A stretch of 39,872 nucleotides of DNA from VBDM01 sp049802235 (GCA_049802235.1 JBARMB010000097.1:1-39872), one strand, 5' to 3'. Shown: positions 16,087 through 24,249, numbered from the stretch's first letter. A program made the numbers and translations. Notes: generated by a model not told the origin, from the sequence alone.

Positions 16087-17046
16087 TCAGGCGGCGCGCC
16101 ACAGCGCGCCGTCCGGCATTGCGATCCGCGCCGCCTGTTCGATGCCGTACGCCGGCCCGGAGACGATACGCTGGCGGTAAGACGCGCTGGCAGGCGAGCC
16201 TGACGGCCAGGCGCGGTCGAAGCGGGCGAGCCAGGCATCGTGATCGTAGCGCACCGGCACCGCTTCGACGCACACCGCGCCGAGCCGCGCGCCGTAGAGC
16301 GCCTCCGGCGAAGGCCGGGGCGCGATCCGCGTCACCAGGCCGAACTGCGTAGCGCGGAAGTTGGGCATGCCGGCGGCACCGTTGTTGGCGATGAGCGCTG
16401 TGCCGCGCGGCGTAACGAAGCCCTGCATCACCGGCAGGCAGGTGTGCGAGGACGCGAACATGTCGACCGCCGCGAGCTCGAGCAATTCCCGCGCGCGCCC
16501 GGGCCGCTCGCGCAGCATTTCCTGGGAAAATCTCCATCCGGCGAGCGAATCGGCGTCGCCGTGGACGATGCCGATTCGCACGCCGCCCACTTCGGCGACG
16601 AGGTGCATCGGCAGCGCGCCCAGGCGCGCGCGCAGCAACGGGAAGCCGCGCGCGGTGTCGCGCAGCCGCGCGAGAATTTCGTTGGAGCGCCCGACTTCGG
16701 CATCGCCCACCCATTCCGGGTAGCCGCAGCCGCAGCCCTCGCCGCTGTCTTCGGCGGCGATTTCCGTCTCGACGTTGCCGCGCAGCGCGGCGTGCTTCAG
16801 GACGGTCTCGTTGACGGCGGCAAAATCTCCGGCAGTGACGTCGAACCAGTTGAAGTCGCCGTTGAACACCAGCGTCGCGTCTTCCCGCCGCGCGAGCTCG
16901 AGGACGGCATCGAGCGCTCCAGGGTTTCCGTACAGGCCGCCGACGACATAGAGCGACTCGGCGCGCAGCGCCGCGGCCTGCGCGAACACAGCCGGCGAGT
17001 AGCGGTAATGGCGCGGGCAGGACCGTCCCGGCTTTGCCTCAGCCAT
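16087..17046 (-). CDS. Metallophosphoesterase-like protein with altered active site, arsenosugar cluster
   Basis: This 319-aa protein has the calcineurin-like phosphoesterase fold, but key motifs are changed. The first metal motif (normally D-x-H-GN) reads GGLYGNPGAL, lacking both Asp and His. The second is intact-looking FNGDFNWFD, the third is LRGNVETE instead of GNHE/D, then IVHGDADSL and ASSHTCLP, a GHxH-like site with Cys at the end. A GEGCGCGYPEWVGD insertion adds two closely spaced cysteines. The start at 17046 overlaps the arsS stop by eight bases, and upstream in-frame starts lie inside arsS. Its place between ArsS and the membrane reductase suggests a step on a phosphorylated arsenical intermediate or a structural role (inference). 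Confidence 0.8.
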   Translation of the reverse strand: MAEAKPGRSCPRHYRYSPAVFAQAAALRAESLYVVGGLYGNPGALDAVLELARREDATLVFNGDFNWFDVTAGDFAAVNETVLKHAALRGNVETEIAAEDSGEGCGCGYPEWVGDAEVGRSNEILARLRDTARGFPLLRARLGALPMHLVAEVGGVRIGIVHGDADSLAGWRFSQEMLRERPGRARELLELAAVDMFASSHTCLPVMQGFVTPRGTALIANNGAAGMPNFRATQFGLVTRIAPRPSPEALYGARLGAVCVEAVPVRYDHDAWLARFDRAWPSGSPASASYRQRIVSGPAYGIEQAARIAMPDGALWRAA

Positions 17047-18004
17047 TGAGCGCTCCGCCGCAGCTCGATCCCTGTCCGGCGGCACAGCCGAAGCAATGGT
17101 CCTTGACCGTGACCGGATTGCCGGCGAGATCGCGGCCGATGAGATCGGCAAGGCTGGTGCGCGCCTTGCCGGCGATGACGAGCGGCAACCCCAGCATCTG
17201 GTTGAAGTCGCAGTCATAGACATGGCCCTGCCAGTCCACCGAGATGAGGCTGCGGCACATGAGCGCTTCGAGATTTTCCTCGCGGAACGATTGGTGCAGC
17301 AGCTTCATGTAGGCGTTGAACCGGCCTTTCGAGATCAGCATCGAGCCAAAGCGCGCGATCGGCATGTTGGCGAGCGTATAGAGACGGTTGAACTCGACGC
17401 CGAAGGTCTCGCCCAGGATGCGCCGGTAATCTGCCTCGAGCTTTTCCTGCGCCGGCGGCAGCGACGGCCCCTGCGGATTGTAGACGAGGCCGAGGACAAG
17501 CTGCGTTCCGGGCCGGCCATAGCCGAGGGCATTGAGCTTTTTCAGCGCGCGGATGCTCACATCGTAGACGCCCTCCCCGCGCTGGCGATCGACCAGCTCG
17601 CGGGTGTAGCACGGCAGCGAGGCGATGACCTCGACGCGTTGCGCCGCCAGGAAGGCGGCCAGATCCTCCTGCCCCGGCTCCTCCAGGATGGTGAGGTTGC
17701 AGCGGTCGATGACGCGCACTCCGAGCGAACGGGCGCGCTCGACCAGCTCGCGGAAATGCGGATTGAGTTCCGGCGCGCCGCCGGTGATGTCGAGCGTCGC
17801 GACGCCGGAAGCCCGCAGGAATTCGATTACCGTTTCGATGGTCTCGTGGCGCATCTCCTCAGTGCGCGTCGGGCCGGCGTTGACGTGGCAGTGCACGCAG
17901 GATTGGTTGCACTTGTAACCGAGATTGACCTGCAGGGTCTCGAGCGGCTTGCGGCGTATCGCGGGGAAATCGGAGACCTCGAGCAGGGGGAGCGTTGCGT
18001 GCAC
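17039..18004 (-). CDS. arsS: Arsenosugar biosynthesis radical SAM protein ArsS
   Basis: This is a radical SAM enzyme of 321 aa from a GTG at 18004, chosen because AGGAG lies nine bases upstream. ATGs at 18094 and 18112 would add family-unlike residues. The core cluster motif is CNQSCVHC, with Cys32, Cys36 and Cys39 in CxxxCxxC spacing. Then come LDITGGAPELNPHF (the SAM-binding GGxPxL region), VIASLPCYT, LGLVYNPQGPSLPP, LANMPIARFG and DCDFNQMLGLPL. The C-terminus DHCFGCAAGQGSSCGG supplies the extra cysteines of this 'radical SAM/Cys-rich' family. ArsS is reported to attach the 5'-deoxyadenosyl group to a methylated trivalent arsenical. It is the promoter-proximal gene of the cluster and divergent from the adenosyltransferase. 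Confidence 0.92.
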   Translation of the reverse strand: MHATLPLLEVSDFPAIRRKPLETLQVNLGYKCNQSCVHCHVNAGPTRTEEMRHETIETVIEFLRASGVATLDITGGAPELNPHFRELVERARSLGVRVIDRCNLTILEEPGQEDLAAFLAAQRVEVIASLPCYTRELVDRQRGEGVYDVSIRALKKLNALGYGRPGTQLVLGLVYNPQGPSLPPAQEKLEADYRRILGETFGVEFNRLYTLANMPIARFGSMLISKGRFNAYMKLLHQSFREENLEALMCRSLISVDWQGHVYDCDFNQMLGLPLVIAGKARTSLADLIGRDLAGNPVTVKDHCFGCAAGQGSSCGGALNG

Positions 18005-18158
18005 TGCGTGTTTCTCCTGGAAGGATTGCCGTTTACCGGGTTTCGCCGAACCACGTCGGGATGCGCTGCTCGCTCGCGATCGGCATGCGAGCATGATAGC
18101 AAACACTCTCACACGGTTTGATCCTCAAACCCGCCCCGGCCTTGCGGGAGCGCCGGCC

Positions 18159-18190
18159 GCTGGAGGGTGCGGGTCGCGTGCTATATTAAA
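18159..18190 (+). promoter_or_regulatory. Possible promoter upstream of the cobalamin adenosyltransferase
   Basis: TATATTAA at 18182-18189 is a good -10-like block in an otherwise G+C-rich 212-bp divergent gap between arsS and the adenosyltransferase gene. The -35 region about 17 bp upstream (CTGGAG) is a poor match. The start codon is about 28 bp downstream. I see no recognisable cobalamin riboswitch. Confidence 0.3.
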
Positions 18191-18216
18191 GCTTCCCCGA
18201 CACCCTGCTCCTCTCA

Positions 18217-18768
18217 ATGGGCCACCGTCTGTCGAAGATCACCACGCGAACCGGCGACAGCGGCGAGACCCGCCTCGGCGACGGCTCGCGCACCGGCAAG
18301 GACAGCGCCCGCATTGCCGTTCTGGGAGAAGTGGACGAGCTCAATTCCACCCTCGGCGTGCTGCTCGCCGAACCGCTTCCCGACAAGGTGCGCGAAGCCC
18401 TCGAGAGCATCCAGCACGATCTGTTCGATCTGGGCGGCGAAGTCTGCATTCCCGGACGCACCGGCGTGGCCGAGAGCCAGGTCAAGCGCCTCGAAGCGCT
18501 GCTCGACGAATTCAACCGCGACCTGCCGCCGCTGAAGGAATTCATCCTCCCGGGCGGCACGCGTGCGGCAAGCCTGGCGCACTTTGCCCGCACCGTGTGC
18601 CGACGCGCCGAACGCTCGCTGGTGGCGTTGTCGCGCAGCGAAAAAACCGGCGACGGGTCGCGCGTCTACCTCAACCGCCTGTCCGACCTGCTGTTCGTGC
18701 TCGCCCGCGTGCTCAACCGCAGCAGCGGCCGCGGCGACGTGCTCTGGCAGCAGGGCAGGAATCGGTAG
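18217..18768 (+). CDS. PduO-type cob(I)alamin adenosyltransferase
   Basis: This enzyme makes adenosylcobalamin from cob(I)alamin and ATP. It is a helical-bundle trimer of 183 aa, the normal length. The N-terminal ATP-binding motif KITTRTGDSGETRLGDG is at residues 7-23. GEVDELNSTLG and HDLFDLGGEV follow, then FILPGGTRAASLAHFARTVCRRAERSL, with the conserved RxxxRRAER helix, and YLNRLSDLLFVLAR at the end. It is transcribed alone, divergently from arsS and convergently with tctA. Whether it serves a B12-dependent enzyme or corrinoid salvage cannot be told, since no such enzyme is in the window. Confidence 0.95.
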   Translation: MGHRLSKITTRTGDSGETRLGDGSRTGKDSARIAVLGEVDELNSTLGVLLAEPLPDKVREALESIQHDLFDLGGEVCIPGRTGVAESQVKRLEALLDEFNRDLPPLKEFILPGGTRAASLAHFARTVCRRAERSLVALSRSEKTGDGSRVYLNRLSDLLFVLARVLNRSSGRGDVLWQQGRNR

Positions 18769-18811
18769 GCACGGCCGAAGACGGAGTGGATTGCCCGGTG
18801 ACAACGGGCAA

Positions 18812-18840
18812 GAAAAATGCCCGCGGCGACAGCCGCGGGG
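18812..18840 (-). terminator. Rho-independent terminator after tctA
   Basis: CCCGCGGC at 18820-18827 pairs with GCCGCGGG at 18832-18839 around a GACA loop. Read on the minus strand the stem is followed by CATTTTTC, which fits an intrinsic terminator for the TctBA unit ending at 18861. A second smaller hairpin (TTGCCCG / CGGGCAA, 18791-18811) follows, and the pair may also stop the convergent plus-strand adenosyltransferase transcript. Confidence 0.65.
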
Positions 18841-18860
18841 TGCTTGCTTTAGCCCTGACC

Positions 18861-20366
18861 TCAGGCTTCGACAAAGGCCTCTTCGCGCTTCTTGCGCACT
18901 ACCGGCGCAATCACGATCAGCAGCAGGAATGCCGAGATGACCAGCATCGCGAGGCTGATCGGGCGCTGGAAGAATACCAGCGCGTCGCCGCGCGACAGCA
19001 GCATCGCCCGGCGCAGGTTCTCCTCCATCAGCGGCCCGAGGATAAAGCCGAGGATCAGCGGCGCGGGCTCGCATTCGAGTTTCACGAACACGTAGCCGAT
19101 CAGACCGAAGACCGCGGTCTGCATCACGTCAAACGGGCTGTTGGAGAGACTGTAGACGCCGATGCAGCAGAACAGCAGGATCGAAGGATAGAGGATGCGG
19201 TAGGGCACGGTGAGCAGCTTGATCCATATGCCGATCAACGGCAGGTTGAGGACGATGAGCATCAGGTTGCCGATCCACATCGAGGCGATCATTCCCCAGA
19301 ACAGCTCCGGCCGCTCGGTCATGACCTGGGGCCCCGGCGCGATGCCCTGGATCATCATGGCGCCGATCATCAGCGCCATCACCGGATTGGATGGAATACC
19401 GAGGGTGAGCAGCGGAATGAAGGAGGTCTGCGCGCCGGCGTTGTTCGCCGATTCCGGCGCGGCCACGCCGCGGATGTTTCCCTTGCCGAAGCTCTCGGGG
19501 TTCCTCGACACCTTTTTCTCCAGGGTGTAGGCGGCAAACGAGGAAAGCAGCGCGCCACCGCCGGGCAGGATGCCGAGGGCGGAGCCGAGCGCCGTGCCAC
19601 GCAGAATCGCTCCCCAGGAATCCTTGAAGTCCTGGAGCGTCGGCATCAGATTCGTGATTTTCTTGACGAAGACTTCGCGCTTTTCCTTCTGCTCGAGGTT
19701 GAGGATGATCTCGGTGAATCCGAACACGCCCATCGCCACCGACACGAACCCGATCCCGTCGGAAAGCTCCGAGACGCCGAAATCGAATCGCGCCACACCG
19801 GAGTTGACGTCGGTGCCGACAAGGCCGAGCAGCAGGCCCAGGATCACCATCGCAATCGCCTTGATCAGCGAACCGTGCGCGAGCACCACCGCGGCGATCA
19901 GGCCGAGGACCATCAGGGAAAAGTACTCCGCCGGCCCGAATTTCAACGCCACTTCCGCGAGCGGCGGCGCGAACAGCGCGATGATCACGGTCGAGACGCA
20001 GCCGGCGAAAAACGAGCCGATTGCGGCGATGCCCAATGCCGGGCCCGCCCTGCCCTGGCGCGCCATCTGGTAGCCGTCGAGGCAAGTGACGACCGATGAC
20101 GACTCGCCCGGAATATTGACAAGAATCGCGGTGGTCGAGCCGCCGTACTGAGCGCCGTAGTAGATTCCGGCGAGCATGATCAGCGACGACACCGGCGGCA
20201 GCGTGAACGTCACCGGCAGCAGCATGGCGATGGTCGCGATCGGGCCGATGCCGGGCAGCACCCCGATCAGGGTACCCAGCAGCACGCCCATCAGACAGTA
20301 GAACAGGTTCTGTAAGGAGAGCGCGACGCCGAAGCCGACGCCGAGATGAGCAATGAGTCCTTCCAT
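18861..20366 (-). CDS. tctA: Tripartite tricarboxylate transporter large permease TctA
   Basis: This is the large membrane subunit of a tripartite tricarboxylate transporter, 501 aa with about eleven to twelve hydrophobic spans. Family motifs include LIGVLPGIGPIATIAMLLPVTF near residues 35-57, YGGSTTAILVNIPGESSSVVTCLDG, ALGSALGILPGGGALLSSFAAYTLEKK and the second-half repeat LGIPSNPVMALMIGAMMIQGIAPGPQ. It begins five bases after the tctB stop, so the pair is one unit, ended by the hairpin at 18812-18840. The substrate is set by the TctC periplasmic binding protein, which is absent from this window. Citrate or another carboxylate is therefore only a family-level guess. Confidence 0.93.
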   Translation of the reverse strand: MEGLIAHLGVGFGVALSLQNLFYCLMGVLLGTLIGVLPGIGPIATIAMLLPVTFTLPPVSSLIMLAGIYYGAQYGGSTTAILVNIPGESSSVVTCLDGYQMARQGRAGPALGIAAIGSFFAGCVSTVIIALFAPPLAEVALKFGPAEYFSLMVLGLIAAVVLAHGSLIKAIAMVILGLLLGLVGTDVNSGVARFDFGVSELSDGIGFVSVAMGVFGFTEIILNLEQKEKREVFVKKITNLMPTLQDFKDSWGAILRGTALGSALGILPGGGALLSSFAAYTLEKKVSRNPESFGKGNIRGVAAPESANNAGAQTSFIPLLTLGIPSNPVMALMIGAMMIQGIAPGPQVMTERPELFWGMIASMWIGNLMLIVLNLPLIGIWIKLLTVPYRILYPSILLFCCIGVYSLSNSPFDVMQTAVFGLIGYVFVKLECEPAPLILGFILGPLMEENLRRAMLLSRGDALVFFQRPISLAMLVISAFLLLIVIAPVVRKKREEAFVEA

Positions 20367-20371
20367 CGTCG

Positions 20372-20974
20372 CTACTCCAGGAAGTCCGGCCAGACGTTCA
20401 TCGGCAGTTGCAGTCCGTGCACGAAACCCGCAACCGAAAGGATCGCCAGAACGACGAACACGATGGTAACTTCCTTCGCCTTGAATTCATGCCCGCCCAG
20501 GGCACTGCCGAAAATCAGCAGCCCGGTGGCGATCACCAGGCCGGCCGGCTTCAGCATGTAGCCGAACACGATCACCGAGGCGAGAACCACCCACAGCGAT
20601 TTCGGCCCGAACGCGGCGAAGAGCAGCACGATGGCAACACCCGAGAGCGCCATATGCGCGGCCTGCGCCACCGTTCCGGAATCGCGCGTACCAATGGTGA
20701 GCAGGGCGATCGCGCTCAATACCAGTCCGGCGGCGAGGACCCGGCCGCGGAACGGAAATACCTGCAAGGGATTCTGCAGCTTGGAAAAGAAGGCCCGCAT
20801 GAATATGATCGCGCCGAGGACGGCGAGGATGCCGCCGAGCATCGTCGGAAAATATGCCGGCCCCATGCGCACCGCGTTCCCCAGCGAATAGTTCTGGGCC
20901 ACGCCCAGGAAGCCCAGCCCGAACGCGATGAACATCAAGCCGGCCCAGAAATCCTTGCCGTTCGTTATTTTCAT
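20372..20974 (-). CDS. tctB: Tripartite tricarboxylate transporter small permease TctB
   Basis: This is the small membrane subunit, 200 aa from the ATG at 20974, with GGAGG five bases upstream. The longer open frame to 21214 has no such site and runs into the preceding gene. It starts MKITNGKDFWAGLMFIAFGLGFL, the characteristic TctB opening (KD-x-WAG), then GPAYFPTMLGGILAVLGAIIF, with four hydrophobic spans overall. It precedes tctA by five bases and follows the cyclic-nucleotide-binding gene by 53 bp. Confidence 0.92.
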   Translation of the reverse strand: MKITNGKDFWAGLMFIAFGLGFLGVAQNYSLGNAVRMGPAYFPTMLGGILAVLGAIIFMRAFFSKLQNPLQVFPFRGRVLAAGLVLSAIALLTIGTRDSGTVAQAAHMALSGVAIVLLFAAFGPKSLWVVLASVIVFGYMLKPAGLVIATGLLIFGSALGGHEFKAKEVTIVFVVLAILSVAGFVHGLQLPMNVWPDFLE

Positions 20975-21027
20975 TCCATCCTCCGCCTCTCCGATTGCCC
21001 ATTTTGCCACATGTTGCGCGGCCGGTT

Positions 21028-21564
21028 CTACTCCCTGCCCTGTTCCTTGTCCATGTAGCCGACCAGCCTGGCGCTGGTGTGACGCAACCGCTGCGACAGC
21101 AGCAGCACCAATTCCATGAGTATCTTCGCGCCGAGGGTCGGCTGCTCGAGAATGATGCGCGCCAGATTCTCCCTGGAAAGCACCGCGAGCAGGCAGGTTT
21201 CCCCGGCGATGCAACTGGCGAAACGCGGTTCGCCGTCGATCATCGACATCTCGCCGAGCGACTGTCCCGGGCCGATCAACGCGATCAGCCGCGGGGAATT
21301 CCAGCGGTCCTGCTTGAATACCTCGATCCTGCCCTCGATCAACAGGATCATGACATCCCCGGACTCGCCTTCGCGGATGATCTCTGCGCCGGGCGTGGCG
21401 CGATAGACCCGCATGAAGCCGCTCATGAGCTGGATTTCAGCCAGATTGAAATTCTCGAACAGCGGTGAGAACGTGATCAGGCCGTGAAGCTTGTCGGCGT
21501 ACTGCGTCGCATCACCAAGCGGTTCCAGTTGGGACAGCCGGGACTGTTCGGCGATTTCTGCCAT
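21028..21564 (-). CDS. Cyclic nucleotide-binding-domain protein without a DNA-binding domain
   Basis: The 178-aa protein is almost entirely one cNMP-binding (CRP-like) beta-roll, residues about 30-150: FSPLFENFNLAEIQLMSGFM, IIREGESGDVMILLIEGRIEVFK, then the phosphate-binding-cassette region GQSLGEMSMIDGEPRFASCIAG. The canonical cassette reads GE-x(6-9)-R-(S/T)-A. Here GEMSMIDGEPRFAS keeps the Glu and Arg, so nucleotide binding is plausible. A C-terminal helix (LMELVLLLSQRLRHTSARL) ends the protein with no helix-turn-helix. It is therefore not a CRP-type transcription factor by itself and may be a regulatory subunit or adaptor. Its 130-bp upstream gap contains no gene. Confidence 0.82.
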   Translation of the reverse strand: MAEIAEQSRLSQLEPLGDATQYADKLHGLITFSPLFENFNLAEIQLMSGFMRVYRATPGAEIIREGESGDVMILLIEGRIEVFKQDRWNSPRLIALIGPGQSLGEMSMIDGEPRFASCIAGETCLLAVLSRENLARIILEQPTLGAKILMELVLLLSQRLRHTSARLVGYMDKEQGRE

Positions 21565-21694
21565 GTCTTTGGACGCCCTCCTGATACGCCGGTTGAACGC
21601 TTACCGCGCCCGACCCCTCGTCACCCTCTGCATCTGGCGCGGGGAATTATGCCGAATCGCTGCGGCAACCACAAATCTTTTCTGGATGCTGACA

Positions 21695-22585
21695 TCAACC
21701 CGCGAGCAGCCACCCTGTGACCCCCAACCAGCCCGCAGTCGCGGCGATCAGGTGCGGGTCGTGCAGCAATTCCCAAGCGGGATCTCCCCCGCCGCCCCTG
21801 GAATACACGATGTGCAGATACCGAAACAGACCATAGAGCACGAACGGCAGGGTCAGGATCAGCTTGTCGGTACCATGCAGCATCACCGTATCCGAATCCA
21901 CGCTGTACAGCGCGTAACCGATCGCCGCACCGGCAGCGCTGATCGCGACCAGGCGATCCAGCAGCGCCAGGCTGTAGCCGTTCAACGCGGCGCGCTGCCT
22001 GATCTTCCTGCCGCCGGAACCCTCGCCGGCCCCCATCGCCGCGCCCAATTCGGCGCGCCGCTTGCAGAATCCGAGGAACAGCGTCAGCATCAGCCCGCAC
22101 AACAGCAGCCATTTCGAAGGTTCAATGCCGATCCCGGTGGTCCCGGCGAGAATACGGAGCATGAAGCCCGCGGCGATCAGGAATACGTCGAGGATGGCTA
22201 CGCGCTTGAGACCGGCGCTGTAGGCGAGATTCAGCACGATGTAGGTTGCCGCAATCAGGAGCGCAGGCCGTGATACCCAGGCCGAGAGCGTCAGCCCCGC
22301 CAGCGCGAGCGCCAGGCCAAGCACAAGCGCCGCGCGCACGCCGATCTCGCCCTTGGCAAGCGGCCGATGGCGCTTGCCGTGATGCGCGCGGTCGGCGTCG
22401 CGGTCGGCGATGTCGTTCATGACGTAGACCGCGCTCGACACCAGGCAAAATGCGGCAAACTGGATCAGCACGTCGATCACCAGTGCCGCGTCTTCCCAGC
22501 CGTGGCCGAACACGAAACCGACGAACACGAAACCGTTCTTGACCCACTGGTGGGGCCGCATCAGGCGGACGATTGCGCTCAGCAA
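21695..22585 (-). CDS. UbiA-family prenyltransferase, polyprenyl-phosphate phosphoribosyltransferase-like
   Basis: This inner-membrane enzyme of 296 aa has about eight to nine spans. The start MLSAIVRLMRPHQWVKNGFVF is typical of the decaprenyl-phosphate 5-phosphoribosyltransferase (DPPR synthase) branch of the UbiA family. The first Asp-rich motif is NDIADRDADRAHHGKRHRPLA, with the metal/phosphate-binding Asn-Asp-x2-Asp-x-Asp. A YSAGLKRVAILDV region forms the second site. The expected reaction joins phosphoribosyl pyrophosphate to a polyprenyl phosphate, giving a lipid-linked pentose donor. The gene lies four bases after the glycosyltransferase gene upstream, so the pair probably works together. 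Protoheme or quinone prenylation is less likely given the RPHQWVKN signature. Confidence 0.85.
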   Translation of the reverse strand: MLSAIVRLMRPHQWVKNGFVFVGFVFGHGWEDAALVIDVLIQFAAFCLVSSAVYVMNDIADRDADRAHHGKRHRPLAKGEIGVRAALVLGLALALAGLTLSAWVSRPALLIAATYIVLNLAYSAGLKRVAILDVFLIAAGFMLRILAGTTGIGIEPSKWLLLCGLMLTLFLGFCKRRAELGAAMGAGEGSGGRKIRQRAALNGYSLALLDRLVAISAAGAAIGYALYSVDSDTVMLHGTDKLILTLPFVLYGLFRYLHIVYSRGGGGDPAWELLHDPHLIAATAGWLGVTGWLLAG

Positions 22586-22589
22586 GGGA

Positions 22590-24191
22590 TCATTCCTTTG
22601 CCGGGCAGGTCGCGGCGCCGAAATAGCGTTCGCAGAAATAGCAGCGTCCCTGCGGCAGGTACCACGGAATGGCGTAGTAGCGCTCGCGCAGGGGCCGCAG
22701 CACCTTGTCGCGGTAGGCGGCGAAATCGAAGCCGCGCCCGAGCACGATGTGAAAGGTGGCGCCCGAAAACGTCATGGTGCGGTACTCCACCGACTTGAAA
22801 TACGGCTTGTAATCGGAGTCATCCGGCGGATTCTTGCGCAGCACCAGGATGTTTTTTCCGTCGAGCGCCCGGAAGTCGGTGACGATGTCGTCGTGCCGCG
22901 CGTGCGACGAAGCAGTGCCGAAGACGAAGAAATAATTCCGGCGCAGCGCACCGATGTTGCCGCCTTCCTCCCCGGCCGGAGAGGGCTGGCGCGGAGCGGA
23001 GGCGCGATGATCCCGGCGGTCCGAGTAAAACGACGCGGCCACCGCGGGCGAGTAGCCGTCGGCGGCGAATTCGAACTCTCCCTCGTAGGGCCGCAACTGG
23101 CGCAGGATGTCGTGGATGCGGAAATAATAGACGATGCCGTCGTAGAGGCGGCTGCCTTTCCAGGTCTCGATGGATAGCGATGCGGTGCCGACGATCGCCG
23201 CGACATGCACGGCGCTGAGCACGCCGAGATAAAAGACCGATCGCCGCAACTGCTCGCGCGAAAGCAGCAACCCCAGCGCGATGAAAAAGAACGGCACGAA
23301 CGACAGCACCCAGTGCAGCCCGACGAGCTTCACCAGCGACATGGCGGCGAAAATCCCGAAGGGAACCGCGAACACAACGGTGAAGAAGCGCAACGTCGGG
23401 TCGGCGAGTGCCGCTCTCAACCGGCCGCGACCGCGCGCGAGCTGCCACAGCGCCACCGGGCTGAGCACGTACAGCACGGTCACGACATAGACGAGCGGCG
23501 TTTTCCAGGACCAGCCGGCGTCGCCGTGGCGGTTGTAGAGATTGAACATCAGGTTGGCCCAGCAGTGTTCGTAGTTCCACCACAGGTTGACGGCGGCGAA
23601 GGGTAGCGAGCAGAGCAGCGCGATGCCGAGGCCGCCCCAGGGGCGCTCGCCCCGCGGCGAGAGCACCACGTAGGCAACGTAGGCGACGCCCAGCAGCAGC
23701 GCGAAGTATTTCGACAGGAACGCGAGCCCCAGAAAAACGCCGGCAAGCGCGTACCAGCCGGGGGAGCGGCGCACCAGCCCCTGCCGGAAACCGAGGGCGG
23801 AGACGAAGGAAAAGAAAATCAGCGGAGTGTCGGTGGAGATCAGGACGTTCCAGACATTCACCGGCACCAGCAGAAAGGCAAGCGCGGCGAGCGCCGCCTT
23901 GATCCGGTCCTCGCGGCGCAGCACCAGATAGATTCCCGCCGCGATCGGCAGCGGCAGCAGCGTCGCCGGAAGCCGCAGCGCCCATTCGGCGCGGGAAAAC
24001 TCGAGCAGCAGATGCAACAGCCAGCCCACCATGGGCGGGTGATCATAGAAGCCGTAGTCGGGAAAGACGCCCCAGTAGACGAAATACGCCTCGTCTCCGG
24101 TGAAGGGGAAGACCGCCGAGAGCCAGAGCTTGAACGCGAGGATCAACGCAGCGGTCGCAAGCAGCCCGTTGCGCACGCGGGTCGGTGTCAT
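22590..24191 (-). CDS. GT39/ArnT-like membrane glycosyltransferase
   Basis: This is a polytopic glycosyltransferase of 533 aa from the PMT_2 (dolichyl-phosphate-mannose-protein mannosyltransferase/ArnT) group, which uses lipid-phosphate sugar donors at the periplasmic face. The N-terminal loop has PFTGDEAYFVYWGVFPDYGF, with the acidic DE catalytic/metal motif, then YDHPPMVGWLLHLL, the conserved HPP motif. About ten to twelve hydrophobic spans follow up to residue ~345, then a soluble C-terminal domain. It ends RCYFCERYFGAATCPAKE, with three cysteines. Its partner downstream is the phosphoribosyltransferase-like UbiA enzyme, suggesting that it transfers the pentose made there. The acceptor is unknown. 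Confidence 0.85.
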   Translation of the reverse strand: MTPTRVRNGLLATAALILAFKLWLSAVFPFTGDEAYFVYWGVFPDYGFYDHPPMVGWLLHLLLEFSRAEWALRLPATLLPLPIAAGIYLVLRREDRIKAALAALAFLLVPVNVWNVLISTDTPLIFFSFVSALGFRQGLVRRSPGWYALAGVFLGLAFLSKYFALLLGVAYVAYVVLSPRGERPWGGLGIALLCSLPFAAVNLWWNYEHCWANLMFNLYNRHGDAGWSWKTPLVYVVTVLYVLSPVALWQLARGRGRLRAALADPTLRFFTVVFAVPFGIFAAMSLVKLVGLHWVLSFVPFFFIALGLLLSREQLRRSVFYLGVLSAVHVAAIVGTASLSIETWKGSRLYDGIVYYFRIHDILRQLRPYEGEFEFAADGYSPAVAASFYSDRRDHRASAPRQPSPAGEEGGNIGALRRNYFFVFGTASSHARHDDIVTDFRALDGKNILVLRKNPPDDSDYKPYFKSVEYRTMTFSGATFHIVLGRGFDFAAYRDKVLRPLRERYYAIPWYLPQGRCYFCERYFGAATCPAKE

Positions 24192-24249
24192 TTCTGTGCG
24201 CGGAAAAATGGCTGCCGGTTATACGCCGCGCGGCAGCGGCGACGTCGCG

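Noticed and set aside
17925..20099. A 724-aa plus-strand frame spanning the adenosyltransferase and tctA
   Set aside because: It crosses two real genes in other frames and strands, and turns into low-complexity His/Asp/Arg sequence.
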